DNA from: Chloroflexota bacterium
GTDB taxonomy: Bacteria > Chloroflexota > Dehalococcoidia > JACQTR01
Length of the DNA stretch: 15,312 bases
NCBI GenBank assembly: GCA_016210705.1
Contig: JACQTR010000111.1
Coordinates: forward strand, 1-15,312
Reading direction: 5' to 3'
The notes below the pieces were generated by a model. The model was not told where the DNA came from. It ran no database searches and worked only from the letters and a program-made list of their open reading frames with translations. This document shows positions 1 through 6,797 of the stretch, piece by piece. Every line of letters starts with the position of its first letter. Within the stretch, counting starts at the first letter, position 1. Both the position numbers and the translations under genes were made by a program.

Positions 1-1129
1 CTATAAGACTCTTGGCCTTAGCCGGATCGTATGCCAAACCCTTAATATTAGGGTTATAGCCCGGCATACTTGGTGGTAGGATGCCATCCGCCCGCTCATA
101 TAAGCCAAGAAGCACTGTCTTAATGATAGCGTCTTTATCCACAGCATAGCTGAAGGCCTGGCGCACCTTAACATCATCAAAGGGGGGCATCTGATTATTA
201 AAACCCACGTAGAAGGTATCCAAAGTGGTGGCGGTAACCAGTTGCTTGTTAAGAGGATCCTTAGGATCTAACACCCTCTCAATATCATCCAGGGAGACAC
301 CAGTAACATCGATCTCGTTGTTCTCATACATGGTCATAGATGAGCCACCAGCGAGGTTGAAGTTAACCCGAGCCACCTTAGGAGCTCCACGGTAATAGTT
401 TTCATTGCTAACTAAGACAAGCTTCTCCCCCTTTTTCCACTCCCCCAATTTAAAAGGACCAGTCCCGTTGGGGTTATTCGTCCAAGTCCGCTTTCCTTTC
501 ACGGTGGCCTCATCCAAAACAAAGGCAGCCGGAAAGGTGAGCTTAGCCAAAAAATAGGGCTTGGGGGCATCTATAGTAATCTCGAGGGTTCGATCATCGA
601 TAACCCTAACGCCAGGAACATCCTTTCTTTTTCCAGACAGTTTGTCTTTAACGCCCACGATGTCCCCCAGATAGGCATCAGCCGTGGTGGACTCTGTGGC
701 TGGATCGGCAGCGCGCTCAATGGAATATTTAAAGTCGTGAGCGGTTACCTCCCGCCCGTTGTGGAATTTAACCCCAGAACGCAGATAGAAGGTATAGATC
801 TTGCCATCAGGGCTAACATCCCATCGCTCAGCAATATCGGGCTCTACCTCCAGTTGGCGATTTATGGTGACCAGCCCGCTGAAAATGTGCACGATATACT
901 CAGCCGAGGTGGCATCGCCGCTCAGAGCCGGGTCCAAGGTAGGAGGATCAGCCCCCAGAAGGGTGAACTCATTCCCTTTGCCAGAGGCGGCTTTATTGGA
1001 AGCCGTGCTTTTCCCCCCTGACGACCCTCCCCCACCGCCACCGCTGGAGCGAACCGCTACCAGCACAACAAAGGCCAGTAGAAAAACTACCACCAAACCT
1101 ATTACAGCAAAAGTAAATCGGCTTCTCAT
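1..1129 (-). CDS. ABC transporter solute-binding protein, family 5 (oligopeptide/dipeptide type), C-terminus off the window
   Basis: Reading the minus strand from ATG at 1129 gives 376 open codons that run off the window edge, so the C-terminal third or so of a typical 500-600 residue family member is missing. It is recognised as an SBP_bac_5 (OppA/DppA-like) extracellular binding protein by the mature N-terminus (GADPPTLDPALSGD), the region AERWDVSPDGKIYTFYL, then VKFHNGREVTAHDFKYSIER, and later WTNNPNGTGPFKLGEW and VRQAFSYAVDKDAI. Such proteins capture peptides or similar ligands outside the membrane and deliver them to a permease; the permease genes would be expected beyond position 1. The N-terminus is MRSR followed by about 22 hydrophobic residues and then a glycine/serine-rich linker, with no lipobox cysteine, so it is probably held by an uncleaved anchor or cleaved as an ordinary signal peptide. 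The start is supported by GAGGG at 1137-1141, 7 nt before the ATG. The ligand cannot be told. Confidence 0.9.
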   Translation of the reverse strand, partial: MRSRFTFAVIGLVVVFLLAFVVLVAVRSSGGGGGGSSGGKSTASNKAASGKGNEFTLLGADPPTLDPALSGDATSAEYIVHIFSGLVTINRQLEVEPDIAERWDVSPDGKIYTFYLRSGVKFHNGREVTAHDFKYSIERAADPATESTTADAYLGDIVGVKDKLSGKRKDVPGVRVIDDRTLEITIDAPKPYFLAKLTFPAAFVLDEATVKGKRTWTNNPNGTGPFKLGEWKKGEKLVLVSNENYYRGAPKVARVNFNLAGGSSMTMYENNEIDVTGVSLDDIERVLDPKDPLNKQLVTATTLDTFYVGFNNQMPPFDDVKVRQAFSYAVDKDAIIKTVLLGLYERADGILPPSMPGYNPNIKGLAYDPAKAKSLI

Positions 1130-1159
1130 GTCTCTACCCTCAAATCTAAATACTTGAAA

Positions 1160-1215
1160 TAAACATAAGAATGTAAAATATGTTTTATCCTATCAGAACA
1201 CGTGCCAGTAGGCAA
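1160..1215 (-). promoter_or_regulatory. Possible promoter and AT-rich dyad upstream of the solute-binding protein gene
   Basis: On the minus strand, TTGCCT (1210-1215) and TAGGAT (1187-1192) are separated by 17 nt, a weak match to a sigma70 promoter. Just downstream, where transcription would begin, is an inverted repeat AAACATA/TATGTTT (1161-1167 and 1179-1185, 11-nt centre) that could be an operator or a weak RNA hairpin. The -10 matches consensus at only four positions, and the gene could instead be read through from aspS, which lies 102 nt upstream on the same strand. No convincing rho-independent terminator was seen after aspS. Confidence 0.3.
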
Positions 1216-1231
1216 GTAGCCCGGTTTTGGC

Positions 1232-3034
1232 TTACCTTTGTCGCCTCTCTGGGCGTATAGCCAGGTGCAGCTCCCGAAGTTGTTCCTCCGTCACCGAAGA
1301 AGGGGCCCCCATCAACAGGTCTTGGGCACTTTGGGTCTTGGGAAAAGCCATCACCTCACGGATCGTATCCTCCCCCGCCAAAAGCATCACTAGACGATCG
1401 ATGCCAGGGGCGATGCCGCCGTGGGGAGGCGCCCCGTATTCGAAGGCCTCCAAAAGATGGCCGAAACGCTCCTGTATGTCTTCTTCTCTATAGCCCAAGA
1501 GCCGAAAAATTCTCTCTTGCAAAGGTCGCTTATGAATTCGAATGCTGCCGCTGGCCAGCTCTAAGCCGTTGCACACCAGATCATAGCACTTAGCCCGCAC
1601 CCGACCAGGGTCGGTATCCAGGAGAGCTAGGTCCTTCTCATAAGGTGCAGTAAAAGGGTGATGGCTGGGCTCCCAACGTTCCCCATCGGAATTCCACTCC
1701 AGCAAAGGAAACTCCGTAATAAAGGCAAAGGCAAAGAGATCGGGATCGGCGAGACCCAAGCGGTGTCCCATCTCCAGACGCAGGTGACCCAAAACTTTTT
1801 CCACTGTAGGTGATTGGCCAGCCACTAGGAGGATTAGATCACCGGTTCCAGCTTCCAGCCGCTGGGTTATACCTGCCATTTGATCCTGGGTTAAGAACTT
1901 CGCCGCCGCCGATCTCACCGTACTCCAGGGAGAACTTCCCTCACCAACTAAGGCCATAGTTACCAGCCCCGAGGCCCCTGCCGAGCGAGCCAGCCCCGTC
2001 AGTTCCTCCAATTGATGTCGAGAGTATCCAGCGCAGCCGGGCGCGCAAAATCCCTTCACCCGACCGCCCTCACCTAAAGCAGCCCGAAAGACGGTAAACT
2101 CAGAATCGGCCACAAGATCGGACAGGTCGTTTATCTCCATACCAAAACGAAGGTCTGGCTTATCGCTGCCGTAGCAAGCCATAGCCTCTTTGTAAGGAAG
2201 TCTGGGAAAAGGCTTGAGCATACGAGAGGAAGGCTTCACCTCCGCCATCAAAGCGGTGATTAGCTCCTCCATTAAATCTAAGATGTCTTTTTCCTCTACA
2301 AAGCTCATCTCCAGGTCCAGTTGGGTATGCTCTGGCTGGCGATCAGCTCGTAGATCCTCATCTCGAAAGCAGCGGGCAATCTGGAAGTAGCGTTCAAAAC
2401 CCGCTACCATGAGGAGCTGCTTAAGCTGCTGTGGCGATTGAGGCAGGGCATAAAATTTGCCCGGATATACCCGACTGGGCACCAAATAATCCCTAGCGCC
2501 CTCCGGGGTGCTTTTGATAAGGACAGGGGTCTCTATCTCCACAAATCCCCGGGCATCGAGAAAATCGCGAATAAATTTCACCACTCGGTGGCGCAACAGG
2601 ATGTTATCTCTCATCCGAGCGCGGCGCAGGTCCAAGTAACGATATTTAAAGCGCAGACTTTCCTCTACCTCGCCATCTTCATAAATATAAAAAGGAGGCG
2701 GCTGCGAAGGGTTGAGAATTTCGGCCGCCTCGGCCACCACCTCCACATCACCTGTAGCCAATTTAGGATTTTCCGTGCCTGGCGGCCGTCGCCTAACCTG
2801 GCCTTCTACTCTCACCACATATTCAGAGCGCATCTCCTCAGCCACCGCATGGCCCTGGGGAGATGCCTTGGGGTCGAAGGCCACCTGAACCATGCCTTCT
2901 CTATCCCGAAGGTCGATGAAGATCAATCCCCCATGATCCCGCCGGCGGTGCACCCACCCCGCCATGGCCACCCGCTGTCCAACATGCTCGGCTCTTAATT
3001 CACCGCAGTAATGACTTTTTAGCAACCCAAACAC
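1232..3034 (-). CDS. aspS: Aspartyl-tRNA synthetase, bacterial type (probably non-discriminating)
   Basis: This class IIb aminoacyl-tRNA synthetase charges tRNA-Asp with aspartate in the cytoplasm. At 600 residues it has the normal bacterial length. In order it has an N-terminal OB-fold anticodon-binding domain (about 1-110, with HRRRDHGGLIFIDLRDREG), class II motif 1 in the region of residues 145-170, motif 2 FRDED at 223-227 with ERYFQIAR before it, the bacterial GAD insertion (about 290-430) and motif 3 GIAPGIDR ending at R547. The start is GTG at 3034 with GGAG about 5 nt upstream; it puts the OB fold at the usual distance from the N-terminus. His34 and Gly86 (in RRPPG) occupy the positions that, in characterised bacterial enzymes, separate non-discriminating (His, Gly) from discriminating (Leu, Lys) AspRS. 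The enzyme may therefore also charge tRNA-Asn for later amidation by GatCAB. That specificity is inference; the identity as AspRS is secure. It is transcribed divergently from selB. Confidence 0.97.
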   Translation of the reverse strand: MFGLLKSHYCGELRAEHVGQRVAMAGWVHRRRDHGGLIFIDLRDREGMVQVAFDPKASPQGHAVAEEMRSEYVVRVEGQVRRRPPGTENPKLATGDVEVVAEAAEILNPSQPPPFYIYEDGEVEESLRFKYRYLDLRRARMRDNILLRHRVVKFIRDFLDARGFVEIETPVLIKSTPEGARDYLVPSRVYPGKFYALPQSPQQLKQLLMVAGFERYFQIARCFRDEDLRADRQPEHTQLDLEMSFVEEKDILDLMEELITALMAEVKPSSRMLKPFPRLPYKEAMACYGSDKPDLRFGMEINDLSDLVADSEFTVFRAALGEGGRVKGFCAPGCAGYSRHQLEELTGLARSAGASGLVTMALVGEGSSPWSTVRSAAAKFLTQDQMAGITQRLEAGTGDLILLVAGQSPTVEKVLGHLRLEMGHRLGLADPDLFAFAFITEFPLLEWNSDGERWEPSHHPFTAPYEKDLALLDTDPGRVRAKCYDLVCNGLELASGSIRIHKRPLQERIFRLLGYREEDIQERFGHLLEAFEYGAPPHGGIAPGIDRLVMLLAGEDTIREVMAFPKTQSAQDLLMGAPSSVTEEQLRELHLAIRPERRQR

Positions 3035-3056
3035 CCGCTCCTATACCATTTTCTGG

Positions 3057-3085
3057 AGTATACCCCAAAGAAATACCCCTTTCAA
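3057..3085 (-). promoter_or_regulatory. Sigma70-type promoter of aspS
   Basis: On the minus strand TTGAAA (3080-3085) and TATACT (3057-3062) are separated by exactly 17 nt, five of six matches to consensus in the -10 and four of six in the -35. Transcription would start near 3050, giving a leader of about 15 nt that includes the GGAG Shine-Dalgarno before the GTG start at 3034. Confidence 0.75.
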
Positions 3086-3092
3086 CCTTCCG

Positions 3093-3121
3093 TTGCTGCA
3101 CCCAATAGCCTGTGCTATACT
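3093..3121 (+). promoter_or_regulatory. Sigma70-type promoter of selB and the downstream gene train
   Basis: TTGCTG (3093-3098) and TATACT (3116-3121) are separated by 17 nt, with TG one base before the -10 (TGC-TATACT, an extended -10). Transcription would start near 3127-3129, leaving a leader of only 10-12 nt, most of it the AAAGAGG Shine-Dalgarno (3127-3133) before ATG 3139. No other strong promoter was noticed before the dehydrogenase gene, so this one may drive all genes through 12444. Confidence 0.75.
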
Positions 3122-3138
3122 CCTGAAAAGAGGCACCT

Positions 3139-4998
3139 ATGTTTGTCCTTGGCACCGCTGGTCACGTAGACCACGGTAAATCGGCACTAGTAAAGGCTCT
3201 GACCGGCATAGATCCCGACCGCTTGCAGGAGGAAAAGGAGCGAGGCATGACCATAGACTTAGGCTTCGCCTGGCTAAAACTGCCCAGCGGTCGGGAGATC
3301 AGCATCGTTGACGTCCCCGGCCACGAGCGCTTCATAAAAAACATGCTGGCCGGGGTGGGGGGCATAGATTTAGCCCTCTTGGTAGTAGCCGCCGATGAGG
3401 GGGTCATGCCCCAAACCCGGGAACACCTGGATATTCTTGACCTCCTCCAAATCAAAAGGGGTCTGGTGGCCATCACCAAGGTAGACCTAGTGGACGAGGA
3501 CTTAATAGCCTTGGTCAAGGACGAGGTAGAGGAGCTTTTAAAGCGCACCACTTTAGATAACGCACCCATAGTAGCTGTATCCTCTACAACCGGCGAGGGC
3601 ATACCTCACCTCCTCTCCACTCTAGAGCTGTTGCTGGAAACAGTCCCGCCCCGGGAGGACTTGGGTAGGCCTCGCCTCCCCATCGACCGAGTGTTCACTA
3701 TGGCGGGGTTCGGCACGGTTGTTACGGGCACTTTAATAGACGGTACTTTTAACATAGGGCAGGAGGTGGAGGTGGTGCCCGGCTCTTTAAGGGCACGCAT
3801 ACGCGGGCTGCAGAGCCACAAACAAAAGATGGCCGCCATCGGTCCCGGCAGCCGGGTAGCCATAAACCTGGCTGGCGTGGCCACTCGTGAGCTGTACCGG
3901 GGCCAGGTGGTTACCACACCAGGATGGTTGTCTGCTGCCTCCACCATTCTAGATGCCAAACTGCATCTCATCTCTGATGCCCCCCATCCCCTGGCCCACA
4001 ATACTACGGTCGCTTTCCACACCGGTGCCAGCGAAGTAATGGCCAAGGTATGCCTCCTAGAAAAAGAAAGGCTTAACGGCGGCGAAACCTCTTGGGCACA
4101 ACTACGCCTTACCGAACCTGTAGCTGTGGTCAAAGGCGACCCCTTTATCCTTCGCTCACCTACCTACACCCTAGGTGGTGGCACAGTGGTGGATCCCCAC
4201 CCCAAGCGACATCGCCGCTTTCACTCCCCCACTGTAGCTAGCCTGTTTGCCAAAGAGGAAGGTACTCCGGAGGAGATAGTGCTGACGCTACTAACCGAAT
4301 CTCAACCCCAGAGCCTAGATAACTTAAGCCACCGAGCCCATTTACCAGCAGCTATTGTCCTAACCGCCCTTAATAGGTTAGTCTCTACCCAAGAAATCGT
4401 GAGCTTGGGGGAGAAAAGTCCTAAAGCGCAGTTCTTTTCCGCCACAGGCTGGGAGGCTTTGACGCAAAGGGTCAAGTCCACCCTGGGGACCTATCATCGT
4501 CAACATCCTTTGCGGGGAGCCATGCCCAAGGAGGAATTACGCAGCCGATTAAAGCTCCCCCAAGACTGGGCAGCCGAGGCTATCCAGCGCTGGAGCCAAG
4601 AGGAAGTAATCGCTGAGACTAAAACGGGGGTAAGATTACCTAGTCATAGGCTCCAGTTCAGCCCACTACAACAAAAGATGGCCGACGCATTCCTCCAAGC
4701 CTTAGCTCAAAGTCCCTATTCGCCACCCACTCATTCCCTCCCTGACCCTGAAATCGTCAATGCTTTGATGGAGGAGGGCCTAGTGATTAGGGTAAGCGAA
4801 GAAGTAGTTTTCGCCTCCTATGCTTATGAGGCCATGGTAAAGGAGACAACAGAGCATATTAAGGCGCACAACAAAATCACCGTAGCTGAAGTGCGCGACC
4901 TTTTCCATACCAGCCGCAAGTATGCCCTAGCCCTTATGGAACACCTGGATAACCAGGGAGTCACCCGTCGCCGAGGCGACGAAAGGGTGCTGGTTTAA
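3139..4998 (+). CDS. selB: Selenocysteine-specific translation elongation factor SelB
   Basis: SelB is an EF-Tu-like GTPase that brings selenocysteinyl-tRNA to the ribosome at UGA codons marked by a SECIS hairpin. The 619-residue length matches E. coli SelB. The GTPase domain (about 1-170) has G1 GHVDHGKS (8-15), G2 around GMTIDLGF (36-43), G3 DVPGHE (58-63), G4 TKVD (113-116) and an SSTTGEG G5 region. The segment GMTIDLGFAW and the short, compact domain are SelB-like rather than EF-Tu-like. Beta-barrel domains II and III follow (about 175-350), then a long C-terminal part (about 360-619) expected to contain winged-helix repeats that bind SECIS RNA; RDLFHTSRKYALALMEHLD near the end fits the last winged helix. 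ATG 3139 follows AAAGAGG by 5 nt. It is the first gene of the train, 9 nt before nurA. No selA, selD or tRNA-Sec gene is in the window, so use of selenocysteine cannot be confirmed here. Confidence 0.94.
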   Translation: MFVLGTAGHVDHGKSALVKALTGIDPDRLQEEKERGMTIDLGFAWLKLPSGREISIVDVPGHERFIKNMLAGVGGIDLALLVVAADEGVMPQTREHLDILDLLQIKRGLVAITKVDLVDEDLIALVKDEVEELLKRTTLDNAPIVAVSSTTGEGIPHLLSTLELLLETVPPREDLGRPRLPIDRVFTMAGFGTVVTGTLIDGTFNIGQEVEVVPGSLRARIRGLQSHKQKMAAIGPGSRVAINLAGVATRELYRGQVVTTPGWLSAASTILDAKLHLISDAPHPLAHNTTVAFHTGASEVMAKVCLLEKERLNGGETSWAQLRLTEPVAVVKGDPFILRSPTYTLGGGTVVDPHPKRHRRFHSPTVASLFAKEEGTPEEIVLTLLTESQPQSLDNLSHRAHLPAAIVLTALNRLVSTQEIVSLGEKSPKAQFFSATGWEALTQRVKSTLGTYHRQHPLRGAMPKEELRSRLKLPQDWAAEAIQRWSQEEVIAETKTGVRLPSHRLQFSPLQQKMADAFLQALAQSPYSPPTHSLPDPEIVNALMEEGLVIRVSEEVVFASYAYEAMVKETTEHIKAHNKITVAEVRDLFHTSRKYALALMEHLDNQGVTRRRGDERVLV

Positions 4999-5007
4999 GA
5001 GGCAGCG

Positions 5008-6210
5008 GTGAGCTTAGATCTAACCCAGTTAGCCAGCCAAATTCAGGATATGGCCGATAGGCTAAAGGCCAGCGAAAGGGACAAACAGGAGCACCTGAGC
5101 CATGCCCTAAATCTTCTCCAAGCGTCAAACGCCAGCCTACCGTCCCTTAAAGACAAGGTTCAACGGAGCAAAACCACCTGGCTAATAGCTGGTTTAGGTG
5201 AAGGATTGAATCTAGCTTACTCTCCGCCGCCCGTTCCTTCTGCCTTCACCATCATCGCCACCGATGGCTCACACATCGACGTAGACCGTCACGGTCCGTT
5301 ACGCTGCTACCTTATCAATATCGGCAGTGCTCGGCTATTTTATGGGAAAGAACCAAAGGCTGAATTATCCAGCCAGGCTACCCCTTACTGGGAAGAGAAA
5401 GAGCTGAGACTGATCAACCCTGACAATAGTAACCAACAAATGAATATCGAAGGTAGCCTCTTGGCGGCGCGACGTAGTGTAGCCGAGGCCGAGGCCATAG
5501 CCAAATTGGTAGCGGAGACCTCTGGCCCTGTCCTCGCCCTCCTCGATGGCTCTCTAGTCCTCTGGAATTTGGAAAGTCGGGATACCCCGACCTTTGTCCG
5601 GGAGGAACTTTTGGATCGTGGCCTTCTTCCCGCCCTGGCCTCTTTAAAAGCTCGCGCCCAAAGCCAAAACATCGCCTTAGCTTGCTACATCAGCTTCCCC
5701 CGTAACACCGAGGTGGTGAACCTGCTGCGGTTGGCCCTTTGCCCCTACAACCCTGCCGATTGCGATGCCTATTGTGCTTCCAAGGTTCCGGAAGATCGAG
5801 CCTGCGATAGCGTAGCACGCCTTATGGATCGAGACCTTTTTGCTCAAATCCTAGAGCCAGGCCAGAGATCGGCCACCTTTACCAGCCCATCCCGAATTAT
5901 GAGGCATTATCGAGAACATCAAATGCACTTTTTCTACCTCCAGGTTTATGGCGAGATCGCACGGGTGGAAATTCCCCAATGGGTGGCTCAAAACCCTGAT
6001 CTAATGGCCTTAACCCACAGTTTGCTAGTAGACCAGTGCCGCCTGGGGCAGGGATACCCCGTAGCCATATCTGAGGCCCACGAGCGGGCGGTGGTAACCA
6101 ATGCCGACCGGGATCAGTTTTGGCGTCTAGTGGAGACGGCCCTCAGCCAACGCTATCTTCCCACCACTACCTCAGGGAAGCGACAAAGCAAGCGGGGGCG
6201 CTGGATCTAG
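5008..6210 (+). CDS. nurA: NurA-family DNA nuclease (HerA partner)
   Basis: NurA is a 5'-3' exo- and endonuclease that works with the HerA hexamer to resect DNA ends; in archaea the pair acts beside Mre11-Rad50. The 400-residue protein shows the NurA fold signature: a predicted helical N-terminus, then IIATDGSHID with Asp86 at the first metal site, LALLDGSLVLW with Asp180 at the second, an acidic/aromatic stretch HFFYLQVYGEIARVE, and a late SEAHERAVV with His358. These correspond in order to the conserved Asp and His residues of the family. The start is GTG 5008 with AGAGG at 4998-5002, just after the selB stop. The stop is 8 nt before the next ORF, and herA follows that ORF, the classical nurA-herA linkage. 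Several cysteines near residues 245-265 (LCPYNPADCDAYC) could bind metal, which is speculative. The family assignment is strong; exact activity is inferred. Confidence 0.88.
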   Translation: MSLDLTQLASQIQDMADRLKASERDKQEHLSHALNLLQASNASLPSLKDKVQRSKTTWLIAGLGEGLNLAYSPPPVPSAFTIIATDGSHIDVDRHGPLRCYLINIGSARLFYGKEPKAELSSQATPYWEEKELRLINPDNSNQQMNIEGSLLAARRSVAEAEAIAKLVAETSGPVLALLDGSLVLWNLESRDTPTFVREELLDRGLLPALASLKARAQSQNIALACYISFPRNTEVVNLLRLALCPYNPADCDAYCASKVPEDRACDSVARLMDRDLFAQILEPGQRSATFTSPSRIMRHYREHQMHFFYLQVYGEIARVEIPQWVAQNPDLMALTHSLLVDQCRLGQGYPVAISEAHERAVVTNADRDQFWRLVETALSQRYLPTTTSGKRQSKRGRWI

Positions 6211-6218
6211 GAGAGGTC

Positions 6219-6797
6219 ATGCCAGAACACATCGGCGAAGTCATCGCCGCTGCCACCACCGAATTCCAAGTACAGGTCTACGAGCTTCACAATACCCCAC
6301 CCCTGGGTAGCCTAGTAAAAACTGCCGATGGTGATGTAAAAATCTATGCCCTGGTGGCGGCAGCGGAAACGGGCAGCATTGATCCTGGTCGCCAACCCAT
6401 AGCTCGGGGGCAAGAGGAGACCGATGAGGCCGACCTTTTCCACCACCACCCTCAGCTGTCCCAGCTCCTGCGCACCACTTTTCGCGCCTTAGTGTTGGGC
6501 CACACCACCCAAAGCCTCCTCCGCCATTATTTGCCACCCCGGCCGGCTCGGGTTCACGGCTTCGTTTACCTTTGCCCTCCAGAAGAGATACGAGAGTTCA
6601 GCCAACCTTTGGACTTCCTGCATCCCCTTATCTCCGTACCGGGACAGGACGAGATCATTGCCGCCTTTTTGCGTCGTGCGGCATCTACCTACCTCGAACC
6701 AGAAACCTTTCTCCTCGGCGCCGGCAAGGAACTGGCCATCCTTTTGGCCGACCAGCCCCAACGCCTGAACGCCCTACTAAAAAGGATAAAACCATGA
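6219..6797 (+). CDS. Small HAS-barrel-like protein between nurA and herA (uncharacterised)
   Basis: The product has 192 residues and no recognised catalytic motif. Its first 60 residues (MPEHIGEVIAAATTEF, then NTPPLGSLVKTADGD and ALVAAAETGSID) follow the pattern of the HerA/ATP-synthase (HAS) beta-barrel at the N-terminus of archaeal HerA: a G-x-V-I-x-x-x-T-T-x-x strand pair, a P-x-L-G-x-x-V turn, and a strand near I-Y-A-L-V. The rest looks helical, with a histidine cluster (FHHHPQ) and a long C-terminal helical segment ending LLKRIKP. The start ATG 6219 is chosen because GGAGAGG (6210-6216) precedes it; an upstream ATG at 6120 would overlap nurA by 90 nt and lacks such a site. The stop overlaps the herA start (ATGA at 6794-6797), so the two are probably translationally coupled and made in fixed ratio. 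A subunit or adaptor of the NurA-HerA complex is the best guess. The reading frame is secure, the barrel assignment moderate, the function unknown. Confidence 0.8.
   Translation: MPEHIGEVIAAATTEFQVQVYELHNTPPLGSLVKTADGDVKIYALVAAAETGSIDPGRQPIARGQEETDEADLFHHHPQLSQLLRTTFRALVLGHTTQSLLRHYLPPRPARVHGFVYLCPPEEIREFSQPLDFLHPLISVPGQDEIIAAFLRRAASTYLEPETFLLGAGKELAILLADQPQRLNALLKRIKP

Larger units (their letters stand above)
3049..3129. repeat. Near-perfect 14-nt inverted repeat covering both -10 elements of the aspS/selB divergent promoters
   Basis: The plus-strand segment 3116-3129 reads TATACTCCTGAAAA; the reverse complement of 3049-3062 reads TATACTCCAGAAAA. The two agree at 13 of 14 positions and lie 53 nt apart, facing each other. 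Each arm contains a -10 hexamer plus the first 8 nt after it, up to or across the predicted start site. The identity beyond the hexamer is more than promoter consensus explains, so the arms could be paired operator sites or a conserved initial transcribed sequence. This is an observation of symmetry; binding by a regulator is not shown. Confidence 0.6.

Noticed and set aside
2438..2998. 186-codon plus-strand open frame
   Set aside because: It lies wholly antisense to aspS, its translation has no recognisable family features, and the aspS frame carries all the conserved motifs.
6120..6218. Earlier start for the HAS-barrel-like gene
   Set aside because: It lies inside nurA without an SD site, and the barrel pattern begins only after ATG 6219.
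6572..6793. N-terminal extension of herA to an upstream ATG
   Set aside because: It would overlap most of the 3' half of the preceding gene and its residues are low-complexity and unlike HerA; ATG 6794 has an SD site and the ATGA overlap.
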